A DNA stretch of 14,344 nt, taken from Bacteroides sp. CAG:443 (GTDB lineage Bacteria > Bacteroidota > Bacteroidia > Bacteroidales > Bacteroidaceae). Where the stretch lies: positions 1 to 14,344 of the forward strand of contig FR887805.1 in NCBI GenBank assembly GCA_000432735.1, given 5' to 3'. Below are positions 6,760-14,344 of this stretch, one piece after another. A program made the position numbers and the translations under genes. The notes beneath the pieces were generated by a model. The model did no database searches. It was not told the DNA's origin and saw only the letters and a list, made by a program, of their open reading frames with translations. Position 1 is the first letter of the stretch. Each line of letters begins with the position of its first letter.

Positions 6760-6783
6760 GTCGTTTGTGACCGACTAGGTGTT

Positions 6784-7530
6784 TTATTCTTGATTCAGTG
6801 CGGCAAGGAAGCTGGCAGCTTTCTCCAGTGTTTCCGGCTTTCCGATGTCGATCAGGTGAATCTGTTCGGTCAGGCATCCGCCGATACGGGCTTCTCCGCA
6901 GGTCTGCAAGTAGAAATCCATAATCGGAAATTTGCCTTTCCAGCGTTCGTCCATGTATCGGAAAAGGGAAGGTGAAATCACATGTATGCCGCTGAACGCG
7001 TATTCCTGATACAGGGTAGCATCGTAGACAAATCCTTCGGGTTTGGTCTGTCCGGTATCTTTATTGATCCATCCCCGCAGCCGTGCCTGATCGTCGAACA
7101 GCAGGTAGCGGGCGGTGACGCGCTTGCTTGCCAGCAGTGTCGCATCGTTTCCGCTGTGCAGATGGTATTCGTACAGAGCTTTCAGGTCGGTATCGGAGAG
7201 AATATCGACATTGTGTACCAAGAACGGTTCGTTGCCCTGAAAGAACGGTTCCGCCTTTTTGATGCCTCCTCCCGTATCGAGCAGCAAGTCGCGTTCGTCG
7301 CTGATGTGAATGGTCAGTCCGAAGTTCTGGTTGGCTTTCAGGAAGTCGATGATCTGTTCTCCGAAATGATGTATATTGATGACCAGCTCGTTGAATCCCG
7401 CCTTTTTCAGTTTCAGGATGACATGCTCCAGCATCGGTCGTCCGGCAACGGGCACCAGCGCTTTCGGTTGATGGTCGGTCAGCGGTTTCAGGCGAGTTCC
7501 CAGTCCCGCTGCAAATATCATAGCTTTCAT
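6784..7530 (-). CDS. murU: MurU-like sugar-1-phosphate nucleotidyltransferase
   Basis: The product is 248 aa, a single nucleotidyltransferase domain. The N-terminus carries the NTP-binding signature GLGTRLKPLTDHQPKALVPV (9-28), with Arg13 and Lys23 as the expected catalytic and phosphate-binding residues. HNVDI (106-110) holds the metal-binding Asp109. FSGIHV (189-194) and IDIGKPE (227-233) match the sugar-binding and closing parts of the fold. The lack of a C-terminal beta-helix or acetyltransferase domain separates it from GlmU and fits the MurU class, which makes UDP-MurNAc from MurNAc-1-phosphate in peptidoglycan recycling. Its ATG comes 4 bp after the stop of the kinase gene, so the two are almost certainly co-transcribed and translationally coupled. 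The AmgK/MurU pairing supports the symbol. Other sugar-1-phosphates, including GlcNAc-1-P or a heptose, remain possible. Cytoplasmic. Confidence 0.8.
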   Translation of the reverse strand: MKAMIFAAGLGTRLKPLTDHQPKALVPVAGRPMLEHVILKLKKAGFNELVINIHHFGEQIIDFLKANQNFGLTIHISDERDLLLDTGGGIKKAEPFFQGNEPFLVHNVDILSDTDLKALYEYHLHSGNDATLLASKRVTARYLLFDDQARLRGWINKDTGQTKPEGFVYDATLYQEYAFSGIHVISPSLFRYMDERWKGKFPIMDFYLQTCGEARIGGCLTEQIHLIDIGKPETLEKAASFLAALNQE

Positions 7531-7534
7531 AGGC

Positions 7535-8962
7535 TTATCGGGCTTCTAAAGTTTGTTCAATATGTTGTTCACGGTGTATCAGTTGGATGCGTACACCAAA
7601 TTTTTCATTCAGGTGATGCGCCACATGTTCTGCTGAGTATACGGAGCGGTGCTGTCCTCCGGTACAGCCGAAACAGATGGAAAGGTTGGTGAATCCTCTT
7701 TCCAGAAAGCGCTGTACATGAGCATCGACGAGTGCGTCCACGTGTTCCAGAAAACGAAGAATCTCGCCATCCTGTTCCAGGAAGTCGATAACCGGCTTGT
7801 CGCGTCCGGTCAGTTGCTTGTATTGTTCGTATTTCCCTGGATTATGTACGGCGCGGCAGTCGAACACATACCCGCCTCCGTTGCCCGACGGATCTTCGGG
7901 AATTCCTTTCTTATACGAAAAACTCATTACGCGGACGGTCAGTTTCCGTCTGTTGCGTACGCTGGCAAACTGAGGAAGTTCGGTCAGCTTGCGTAGCACA
8001 AGACACAGATAAGGATATTCGGGAAAATCAGTTTCCAGCAGCTGGCGGAGATTCTCGATGGCATAGGGCACGCTTTGTATGAAATGTGCCTTCTTCTCAA
8101 AGTATCCGCGGAAGCCGTAGGCACCTAAAACCTGCAAGGTGCGGAATAATACGAAGTGGCGGAGAGTGGCAAGAAACTGCTCTTTCCCGATAGTATGGTA
8201 AGGCTGAAGTGCATCAAGATACTCGTCTATCAGCTCCTGCCGCAGCGAATCAGGATAATTTGCCTTAGCCTGCCACAGGAACGAGGCTACATCGTAATAG
8301 AAAGGTCCCTTGCGTCCTCCCTGAAAATCGATGAAGTACGGTTTCCCTTCTCGTAGCATGACATTCCGGCTCTGGAAGTCGCGGTACATGAATACTTGCG
8401 GCTGTATCTGTGGCAGTGCGTCTGCCATGTGTTCAAAGTCGTCTTCCAGCAGATTTTCCTGAAACTCCAGTCCGGTGGTCTTGAGGAAACAATACTTGAA
8501 ATAATTCAGGTCCCACAAAATGCTGCGGCGGTTGAATTCCGCCAGTGGGTAGCAATAGCTGAAATCCATGTCCTGGCTTCCCTCGAACTGTATCGATGGT
8601 AGAAGGCGGATGGTCTGTTTCAACATCGCTTTTTCTTCGGAACTGAAGCAGCCGCTTTCGCGGCCTTTCTGGATAAACTGGAACAAGGACGTATCTCCCA
8701 AGTCGTCTTGCAGGTAAGCCGACTGGTCGGCTGCCTGGGCAAGCACACGAGGAACGGGCAGACCTTTCTGTGAGAAATGTCCTGCCATGTAGATAAACGC
8801 ACGATTCTCTTCCGCAGAAGTGCCATATACCCCGATGAGGCTTTCTTTTCCTTTCAGGCGGAAGTATTGGCGGTTTGAGCCGGCTCCCGGCAGCGGTTCG
8901 ATGCTTGCCGGAGCTTCTCCCGTATATGATTGATAAAGTTGTGCAAGTAATTCGGTATTCAT
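7535..8962 (-). CDS. AmgK-like sugar kinase fused to a RapZ C-terminal domain
   Basis: The product is 475 aa, about 130 residues longer than a stand-alone AmgK-type kinase. Residues 1 to about 330 are an aminoglycoside-phosphotransferase fold: a Gly-rich nucleotide loop (LPGAGSNRQYFRL, 24-36), a catalytic loop YRDFQSRN (193-200) with Asp195 and Asn200, and the metal-binding IDFQGG (211-216, Asp212). The His usual in the HxD motif is Tyr here. Residues about 340-475 match the C-terminal domain of RapZ: VMSFSYKKGIP, FDCRAVHNPG, LTGRDKP (384-390), GCTGGQHRSV (432-441) and HRE near the end. The N-terminal Walker-type domain of RapZ is absent. AmgK phosphorylates the anomeric position of MurNAc and GlcNAc. 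In E. coli the RapZ C-terminal domain binds GlcN6P and the GlmZ/GlmY RNAs. Fusing the two suggests feedback or RNA-linked control of amino-sugar recycling. It is the first gene of a two-gene operon. Confidence 0.85.
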   Translation of the reverse strand: MNTELLAQLYQSYTGEAPASIEPLPGAGSNRQYFRLKGKESLIGVYGTSAEENRAFIYMAGHFSQKGLPVPRVLAQAADQSAYLQDDLGDTSLFQFIQKGRESGCFSSEEKAMLKQTIRLLPSIQFEGSQDMDFSYCYPLAEFNRRSILWDLNYFKYCFLKTTGLEFQENLLEDDFEHMADALPQIQPQVFMYRDFQSRNVMLREGKPYFIDFQGGRKGPFYYDVASFLWQAKANYPDSLRQELIDEYLDALQPYHTIGKEQFLATLRHFVLFRTLQVLGAYGFRGYFEKKAHFIQSVPYAIENLRQLLETDFPEYPYLCLVLRKLTELPQFASVRNRRKLTVRVMSFSYKKGIPEDPSGNGGGYVFDCRAVHNPGKYEQYKQLTGRDKPVIDFLEQDGEILRFLEHVDALVDAHVQRFLERGFTNLSICFGCTGGQHRSVYSAEHVAHHLNEKFGVRIQLIHREQHIEQTLEAR

Positions 8963-8997
8963 GTTATCTGTTGTTACGTAAATAATAAGCGCAAGGA

Positions 8998-9005
8998 CAA
9001 AGATA
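8998..9005 (-). promoter_or_regulatory. Candidate -7 element of the kinase operon promoter
   Basis: On the minus strand this reads TATCTTTG, an exact match to TAnnTTTG. It lies 35 bp upstream of the ATG at 8962, giving a leader of about 30 nt. The -33 region is poorly matched. It sits between the terminator of the upstream operon (9041-9088) and the kinase start, the expected place for a promoter. Confidence 0.45.
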
Positions 9006-9040
9006 GGTATAAAAATGGGATATAACGGCTCTTCTGAAAA

Positions 9041-9088
9041 CTAAAAATGGCACGCCGATGAGCGGTAAACTCATCAGAACGTGCCATT
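9041..9088 (-). terminator. Intrinsic terminator of the SusCD-TlpA operon
   Basis: AATGGCACG (9046-9054) and CGTGCCATT (9080-9088) are perfect complements. Inside, GATGAG (9057-9062) pairs with CTCATC (9070-9075) around a 7-nt loop. On the minus strand the hairpin runs into a T-rich tract, TTTTTAGTTTT. It begins 37 bp after the stop codon of the thioredoxin-like gene and separates this operon from the kinase operon downstream. Confidence 0.8.
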
Positions 9089-9124
9089 CATTGGAATAAA
9101 TGTTATATTGGAAGAATGTGTTGT

Positions 9125-10432
9125 TTATTTCAGATATTTGGAAATGAAATTAATACATTCCGGATCCGACGGGCGAGGTGCCTTCGTGGTGATAATCTTT
9201 CCTTTCGTATCAATCAGAATAAAGCAGGGAATGCCGGCGATACCATAAAGGTCGGTAAAGTCAGGACAAAGATACTGCGACCATTCAGGCTTGTCGGCTT
9301 TCAGCTTTGCACTCCAGTCTTTTTTCTTCCGGTCGACGGAAATGCTGATCGGTACGATGCGGTTGTCACCCTTAAAATGCTGGGCAAGTTTTTCCATGTA
9401 TGGAATCTCTTCGCAGCACGGTCCGCACCAGGTTGCCCAAATGTCCAGATAAAGTACTTTTCCGTACAGGTCGGAGAGCTGGATGGTCTTTCCGTTTATG
9501 TCTTCGAGCTGGCAGTCGATGGCATCGGCTCCGGGTATCAGTTTCTTGTTTGCATTGTACATTTGCTCTACCCATTCCTTCTTTTGGGTATCTTTGATCA
9601 TAGGTAATGCTTTCTGGCAGACAGCTTCCAGATCGGAATCACACGCGCTGAAATAATCTCCCATGACTTCCATGACGACTTTTTCCTGTGTTTCCGGATT
9701 GGAAACCTTGTTTTGAACCACGTCGAGCATGCGTACATAAGAAGTAGGACCGCCTTGTTTGACGCATTCTTCTTTCCATTTTACATAGGCAAGAGCCTGT
9801 GTCGCATCATTCATGTCGAGTGCTTCCATATATCGGTTATAGTCGGCATCACTGTCGAAAGGTTTATTTGCATTATACAACTGGTTGATGTAATCCAATG
9901 CTGCATTGTTTTGATTTATTTTTACATCTCCCATAACCAGAACAGCAAACTCTTTAGGAGAAATCTTTTTGGCTGCTTGTTCGATGGAGTCGGACATGGC
10001 TTGCAAGGTGCGCTGCATTTCACCAAAAGACGGATAGGTAGCGGCACATTTCTCGTTGAGTACCTTGCAAGTGTTGTAGTAGAAATTTTCAGCAGCTTCC
10101 AGATCGCCGGTAAAAGTAAATTTGTCGGGAATATTCGGATTGGCTTTCAGCTGGGTTTTTGTACCGTTAATCATGACGAGTGAGTAGAATGCCTTGTCGG
10201 GTACATACAGAAATCCAACTTCGGGGTTCTCCATTTTACGGGTATAGGAAAAACTTCCATCGGGAGCAATGCGTACCGTGTCGGCATTGGAGATATTGTT
10301 GGCACCATGACCTACTAGTACATATTCTAAGGAATCCCCTTCGAATGTTCCGGTCAGTTGGTAGTCTTGAGAAGTTTTGTTACAAGCTCCCAGTAAGAGA
10401 GCCGTGCATCCGATTAAATAGAGCTTTTTCAT
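9125..10432 (-). CDS. DUF4369/TlpA-type thioredoxin-fold lipoprotein
   Basis: The product is 435 aa. A lipoprotein signal ends in LLGAC with the lipid-bearing Cys17. The next residues, Asn-Lys-Thr-Ser, lack the acidic surface-export signal, so a periplasm-facing location is likely. Residues about 24-115 look like the beta-rich DUF4369 domain common in Bacteroidetes redox lipoproteins (YQLTGTFEGDS, then a Thr-Val-Arg-Ile-Ala-Pro-Asp-Gly-Ser-Phe turn). A helical middle region (about 115-300) follows. The C-terminal 135 residues are a TlpA/AhpC-type thioredoxin fold with active site WCGPC (335-339, Cys336 and Cys339) and the cis-proline loop GIPCFILID (Pro402). It probably reduces or shuffles disulfides in exported proteins or in the imported ligand. 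It is the last gene of the operon, 5 bp after the SusD-like gene. The protein has many Cys besides the active-site pair, including one right after WCGPC and one right after the cis-Pro. Confidence 0.88.
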   Translation of the reverse strand: MKKLYLIGCTALLLGACNKTSQDYQLTGTFEGDSLEYVLVGHGANNISNADTVRIAPDGSFSYTRKMENPEVGFLYVPDKAFYSLVMINGTKTQLKANPNIPDKFTFTGDLEAAENFYYNTCKVLNEKCAATYPSFGEMQRTLQAMSDSIEQAAKKISPKEFAVLVMGDVKINQNNAALDYINQLYNANKPFDSDADYNRYMEALDMNDATQALAYVKWKEECVKQGGPTSYVRMLDVVQNKVSNPETQEKVVMEVMGDYFSACDSDLEAVCQKALPMIKDTQKKEWVEQMYNANKKLIPGADAIDCQLEDINGKTIQLSDLYGKVLYLDIWATWCGPCCEEIPYMEKLAQHFKGDNRIVPISISVDRKKKDWSAKLKADKPEWSQYLCPDFTDLYGIAGIPCFILIDTKGKIITTKAPRPSDPECINFISKYLK

Positions 10433-10437
10433 TTCAA

Positions 10438-11847
10438 TTAATAATTTTGAGTTAATGATGGATTATATCTTGTTGCATTTGCAGGGAAGGGCAGCACCCA
10501 TAAAGGTGAGTCGGGACCGATGGAATAGGTTCCGTATTCGCCTAAGCTGCGTGTGATGACACGTTTGTATTTCTCTTCCGAATTCCAGCGCTTGCAGTCG
10601 AAGAAGTTTTCGTAAGTAGATATGCATTCTATCCATTTGGCTTTCTGCAATAAGGCCATGGCCTCTTCTTCGCTTAGTGCCTGCTGGTCGTATAGCGCAA
10701 CGAATGGTTCGTAGTTTTCTACACGTTTGGCACGTACCCGGTCTACCAGTTCCAGTCCTTTACGGATTTCTCCGGTACGGATATAACATTCTGCGGCAGT
10801 GTAGCACATACGGTCGGCATTGATGCCATATTCATTGGCCGATGTACTCCATCCCATATACAGTTTACAATTACTAATGCCGGCAAACATTTGTCCGTAC
10901 ATTTCACTCCAGCCTCCGGCCGCGTCATAGTTGTTTACGTAATCTCCAGCTTCGAACATCTGGCTCGTTTCGGGCGACAGCGTTTCCATACAAGGGGCTA
11001 CACGGGTAGCTCCTCGCATGTAGACATAGTTTCCCGGCGTATCATAAGGCAGCGACCAGCTCAGCGTTTCCTTGATGGTAGAGCGGTCTTCGAGTTTGCT
11101 GTTCTGTTCCAAGGCCTTTAATGCGTAAGGCAATGCTTCATCGTAACGTTTCATCTGCATCAGTACTTTGGCACGTACGGCATAGCCAAATGCTTTGTCG
11201 GCGCGGAATACATTGGTGGCATTGTTATCCGACAGCTGTTCGATGATGTCATCGGAGCAATCTTGCAGGATGCACTGGTAAGTTTCTTCCAGACTTAGTT
11301 TGGTTTTTTGTTCCGAAACATCAGGATTGCTTACATAGGCTATGCCTCCTTTTTCGGCAGCCGTAGCTGCATCGTACTGCTGTGCGTAGATATTTACCAG
11401 CAGCCAGTGGAAATAGGCCCGGAAAATACGGGCTTCTGCCATGAGAGGTGCCTTGCGGCTCTCGTCGCCTGTAGCATCCGGCAGTTTCTCTAACAGGATG
11501 TTCATGTAATTGATATACTTATAGATGGCTTCGTAGCGGGCATCCTGATTGGTCAGTTTGGCTCTGTCGGCTTGTTCATCGTACGTAAGGTAGGCATGGT
11601 TCAAAGTGTTGCTTTGCGACAATTCATCTGGAATAGACAGCATTTGTCCCAACGACTCGTTGCAAATGATCCCTAAGTCGGAAACCGGATGAGTACTCAA
11701 CTCCCATTCCTGGTTCAGTAATAATTCCAGGTCGGTGACATTCTCCAAGGTAGTTTTTCCTTTAGGAACGATGTCCAGTTTATTGTCGCAGGTTGTACAT
11801 AGCAGCAGTAATGCTATGCAGCCCATTATGATTCTGATTGTTTTCAT
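10438..11847 (-). CDS. SusD/RagB-family surface lipoprotein
   Basis: The product is 469 aa, slightly short for this family (usually about 500-600). The signal peptide ends at Cys20 (LLLLCTTC), followed by DNKLDIVPKGKTTLENVTDL, the typical SusD opening. Next come TPR-like helices (YEAIYKYINYMNILLEKLPDA, ARIFRAYFHWLLVNIYAQQY with the conserved Arg-Ala-Tyr-Phe helix, ADKAFGYAVRAKVLMQMKRY). The C-terminus ends LWVLPFPANATRYNPSLTQNY, the usual SusD finish. SusD proteins sit on the cell surface as a lid over the SusC barrel and capture the ligand. It lies 15 bp downstream of the SusC gene and 5 bp upstream of the thioredoxin lipoprotein. The ligand is unknown: no carbohydrate-active enzyme or peptidase is seen in the neighbourhood. 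Confidence 0.92.
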   Translation of the reverse strand: MKTIRIIMGCIALLLLCTTCDNKLDIVPKGKTTLENVTDLELLLNQEWELSTHPVSDLGIICNESLGQMLSIPDELSQSNTLNHAYLTYDEQADRAKLTNQDARYEAIYKYINYMNILLEKLPDATGDESRKAPLMAEARIFRAYFHWLLVNIYAQQYDAATAAEKGGIAYVSNPDVSEQKTKLSLEETYQCILQDCSDDIIEQLSDNNATNVFRADKAFGYAVRAKVLMQMKRYDEALPYALKALEQNSKLEDRSTIKETLSWSLPYDTPGNYVYMRGATRVAPCMETLSPETSQMFEAGDYVNNYDAAGGWSEMYGQMFAGISNCKLYMGWSTSANEYGINADRMCYTAAECYIRTGEIRKGLELVDRVRAKRVENYEPFVALYDQQALSEEEAMALLQKAKWIECISTYENFFDCKRWNSEEKYKRVITRSLGEYGTYSIGPDSPLWVLPFPANATRYNPSLTQNY

Positions 11848-11862
11848 TGTCGTATCTCACTT

Positions 11863-14344
11863 TTAAAGATTGATATATAAACTCATGGTATAGCTGCGTG
11901 GTGTCTTGTCGGTTGTCTGTCCGCTGATGGCTATATTGGCTTCCGGATCGACTCCCAAGTCATTCCGTACCCACGTAGCTGCGTTGTTCATTTGCACACG
12001 CAGGCGCAGTTCGTTAACTCCCAGTTTCTTGCAGATTTTGCGGTTGAAGTTATATCCCACTACAACGTTACGTAATTTCAAATAGTCGGCAGGTACTACA
12101 TTGGCATCCATATAATAGGAATACAATCCGCCTACTACGTTTTGTCCCAGATAACCGTTGGCCGGGTAAAGGGTCTTGTCTGCACTTCTCCAGTAGTTAA
12201 GATAACTTTTGGGAACGGCGCTGATGCTGTTGAAGTTGGAATAACCGTACTGACTTCCTTCAACGGTCCAGTCTTCGGCACGGGCACGCATATAGTGTCC
12301 TCCGTAGTAAGCAAACATGGCCGAAAGGCTGAAACCTTTGTAGGTGAGCTCGGGGGTGAAGCTGGCTACATACTTAGGATCCAGACTACCACAGTAAACG
12401 GCATCTTCTACTTTAAATTCTTCTGAATAAATTTCGGAAGTGTGTATCTGACCTTTGGAATCGTACCATCCGAAGTATTGCAGATTGTCTTTGTTTATCA
12501 TACCCGCATATCGGTAAGAAAAAATGGAATGTATCGGATAACCTTCGTGGAAAGTATACGTGCTCAGGGCATCAAATCCGGTAGGCGGAGTCTTGTTGAT
12601 ATGAGTTACTTTGTTGTTGTTATAGGCAATGTTGAATGACGCATTGATACCTAATCCGTTGTGTGAAGCCGGTTTTAGGATAATTCCGTTCAGTTGTAAT
12701 TCAATACCTGTGTTCAAGGCGCCTCCATTATTGATTGTCAGCTGTGACCATCCGGTGGTCGGATCGAGGTCGGTGACAGTCAGCAAGTCGCTTCCTTCCT
12801 TGCGATACCAGTCGAAAGAACCACTCAGTCGGTTACGCCAGAATGAGAAGTCGACTCCAATGTTCCACGTAGCTGTCTTTTCCCAGCGCAACTGATCGTT
12901 AGGCGGAGTATTCAGGGTGGCATATTTATTACCGTTCAGTTCGTTGGAACCGATGGCTGCTGTAAGGTAAGAAGAAACAGTCTGGTCGATGTTACCTGTC
13001 AATCCGTAGCTGGCACGGAGTTTCAAGGCATCCACCCAGGCATAATTCTTCATAAATTCTTCGTTGTGCATGTTCCAGCTCAAACCAATAGACCATAGCG
13101 GACGTCCACGGAATTTCGGGTCGGCACCAAATAAGTCGGTCTTATCTACACGGTAGGAGAAAGAGGCACTGTAACGTTGGTCGTAGACATAATTCCCGGT
13201 AAAGTACAGTGAATAGAATCGGTGAAGCACATCGGTTGTGGTAAAGTCGGTACCGGTGGGAGCACCATACATGTAATAGTTGGGTCCTAAAGCGGAAACA
13301 CCGCCTTGAATGTTTTGCAGTTCACCATAGTTTACCAGTCCGTTGCTGTTGGTTTGTGTCTGTTCATCGTATCCCAGTAACAGATTGCTGCCTGTGTATG
13401 TCTGCGATTCGCGGTATTCGAATCCGGCCGCAGCGGTCACTTCGTGCTTGTCGGCAAAGACTTTGTTGTAGTCGGTCTGTGCTCGGAAGGTATAGTAGGC
13501 CCCTTCGGATGTTTGTGTATCCAGACGTCCACCGTCGGGAATGTAATGCTTGACGACTTTATTGGTTACCATTTCTCCCGTATCCCAGTCTTCTTCGGTC
13601 ACCAGCTCTTCTGTTGTGTAGAGATTGTACAGGTTACGCATGGTATACGAATTTCCTTCATAATATGAATTGCTTTTATAGGTGATGTCTTCGTATTGGA
13701 ACTGGGCACTTACTTTCCATCCGGGAAGGATATTGGCATTGGCATGAACGAACGAACGGATGTTGGTACGGCGCGTGTTTTGGAAATTCATGTTCAGTTC
13801 ATCCAGTAGGTTATAAGTTACTGGTTTGAATCCATAAAGAGAATTGTTCAGAGATTCTTCTCCTAACCACGTATCTGCTTCCATCCCTTTACGGCTACCA
13901 TCGTCATTATACATGCTTTGATAAGGAAGAAACGAGTTGATATCGTTGTGTGCACTCACTCCACTTAGATGTGTCTTGGCACGTTCATTGATTACATTGG
14001 TACCGAATGCCAAATTGAGCCATTTGGTTGCCTTCAAATCGCCTCGGTAACTGAATGTCAGTGCCTGATTGTTCTCGAATACGGTTCCGTTATTATCTCT
14101 TTTATAGTTTACGACAATGCTGGAACTCAATATCTTTCCTTTGGTACGCAATGCCAGGTTATACTGTTGTAGAACTTGGTTGCGCTTCATAGCGTCCTGC
14201 CATTCTTTCCGGTAATCGTTTTGGCTGAGGCGTGCCAGTTGGCTGTTCAAATCCTGATCGCTCAACTTGCCCTGATAATTTTCAACAAACATACGGCTGA
14301 TGGGGCTCAATGCGAGAGGATTGGATTGATATTTGTTCAGCAGG
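11863..14344 (-). CDS. SusC/RagA-family TonB-dependent transporter (5' end outside window)
   Basis: The reading frame is open to the right edge and gives 826 residues of the C-terminal part of a protein that is usually about 1000-1100 aa. The missing part should hold the signal peptide, the CarboxypepD_reg-like domain, the TonB box and most of the plug. What is visible starts near the plug-barrel junction: YRKEWQDAMKRNQVLQQYNL followed by alternating beta-strands is the usual start of the SusC barrel. Further strands include NWNIGVDFSFW-like segments, GLGINASFNIAYNNNKVTHI and the terminal strand YTMSLYINL ending in the hydrophobic residues needed for barrel assembly. Internal Leu or Met codons near 14310 and 14290 should not be taken as starts. 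It should import a ligand too large for porins using TonB energy, together with the SusD-like lid encoded 15 bp downstream. Confidence 0.93.
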   Translation of the reverse strand, partial: LLNKYQSNPLALSPISRMFVENYQGKLSDQDLNSQLARLSQNDYRKEWQDAMKRNQVLQQYNLALRTKGKILSSSIVVNYKRDNNGTVFENNQALTFSYRGDLKATKWLNLAFGTNVINERAKTHLSGVSAHNDINSFLPYQSMYNDDGSRKGMEADTWLGEESLNNSLYGFKPVTYNLLDELNMNFQNTRRTNIRSFVHANANILPGWKVSAQFQYEDITYKSNSYYEGNSYTMRNLYNLYTTEELVTEEDWDTGEMVTNKVVKHYIPDGGRLDTQTSEGAYYTFRAQTDYNKVFADKHEVTAAAGFEYRESQTYTGSNLLLGYDEQTQTNSNGLVNYGELQNIQGGVSALGPNYYMYGAPTGTDFTTTDVLHRFYSLYFTGNYVYDQRYSASFSYRVDKTDLFGADPKFRGRPLWSIGLSWNMHNEEFMKNYAWVDALKLRASYGLTGNIDQTVSSYLTAAIGSNELNGNKYATLNTPPNDQLRWEKTATWNIGVDFSFWRNRLSGSFDWYRKEGSDLLTVTDLDPTTGWSQLTINNGGALNTGIELQLNGIILKPASHNGLGINASFNIAYNNNKVTHINKTPPTGFDALSTYTFHEGYPIHSIFSYRYAGMINKDNLQYFGWYDSKGQIHTSEIYSEEFKVEDAVYCGSLDPKYVASFTPELTYKGFSLSAMFAYYGGHYMRARAEDWTVEGSQYGYSNFNSISAVPKSYLNYWRSADKTLYPANGYLGQNVVGGLYSYYMDANVVPADYLKLRNVVVGYNFNRKICKKLGVNELRLRVQMNNAATWVRNDLGVDPEANIAISGQTTDKTPRSYTMSLYINL

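Larger units (their letters stand above)
6464..6783. other. Convergent 320-bp intergenic region with repeats and palindromes
   Basis: This stretch separates the plus-strand AraC gene from the minus-strand nucleotidyltransferase gene. I see no convincing coding sequence. Between 6464 and 6555 nothing stands out. A small hairpin, ATACCC (6556-6561) with GGGTAT (6568-6573), comes next. It is followed by the 22-bp-period array, a weak plus-strand terminator-like hairpin, two TTTGTACAAA palindromes and the minus-strand terminator, each listed separately. Confidence 0.7.

Noticed and set aside
14308..14310. TTG as a start codon of the SusC-like gene
   Set aside because: The frame continues open to the edge of the window, and the protein lacks its signal peptide, TonB box and plug, so the true start is outside.

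Overview
The window looks like a Bacteroidales chromosome segment (Bacteroides, Phocaeicola or Parabacteroides type). The basis is a SusC/SusD-type outer-membrane pair, lipoproteins with Bacteroidetes-style N-termini, TAnnTTTG-like -7 promoter elements, starts lacking a strong Shine-Dalgarno, and moderate GC. I see no rRNA, tRNA, CRISPR array or transposase.

Layout. (1) Positions 1-1023: the possible first codons of a divergent minus-strand gene at the left edge, then an AT-richer gene for an unrecognised lipoprotein whose acidic residues after the lipid-bearing Cys suggest surface display. (2) Positions 1227-5412: a three-gene tripartite efflux operon in the order TolC-type outer-membrane channel, EmrA/HlyD-type adaptor, 14-TM-type MFS pump. 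A long stem ending in a T6 tract follows it, and then an AraC-family regulator in the same direction (about 5576-6463). (3) Positions 6464-6783: a convergent intergenic region. It holds a degenerate 22-bp-period tandem array (AAACGT at four exactly spaced positions), two TTTGTACAAA palindromes 21 bp apart (one inside a perfect 24-bp palindrome), and a long minus-strand terminator hairpin. (4) Positions 6784-8962 (minus): a two-gene operon made of an aminoglycoside-phosphotransferase-fold sugar kinase fused to the C-terminal domain of RapZ, followed 4 bp later by a MurU-like sugar-1-phosphate nucleotidyltransferase. (5) Positions 9041-14344 (minus): a SusC (5' end outside the window), SusD, DUF4369/TlpA-thioredoxin lipoprotein operon ending in a clear hairpin terminator.

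How the genes work together. The efflux genes should form one envelope-spanning exporter, possibly controlled by the adjacent AraC protein. The kinase and nucleotidyltransferase resemble the AmgK/MurU route, which turns free MurNAc/GlcNAc into a nucleotide sugar. The attached RapZ domain, which in E. coli senses glucosamine-6-phosphate and binds small RNA, suggests built-in sensing of amino-sugar supply. This is the most interesting feature of the window. The SusCD-TlpA operon should import an unknown ligand, with a thiol-redox lipoprotein as accessory. No glycoside hydrolase or peptidase lies nearby to name the substrate.
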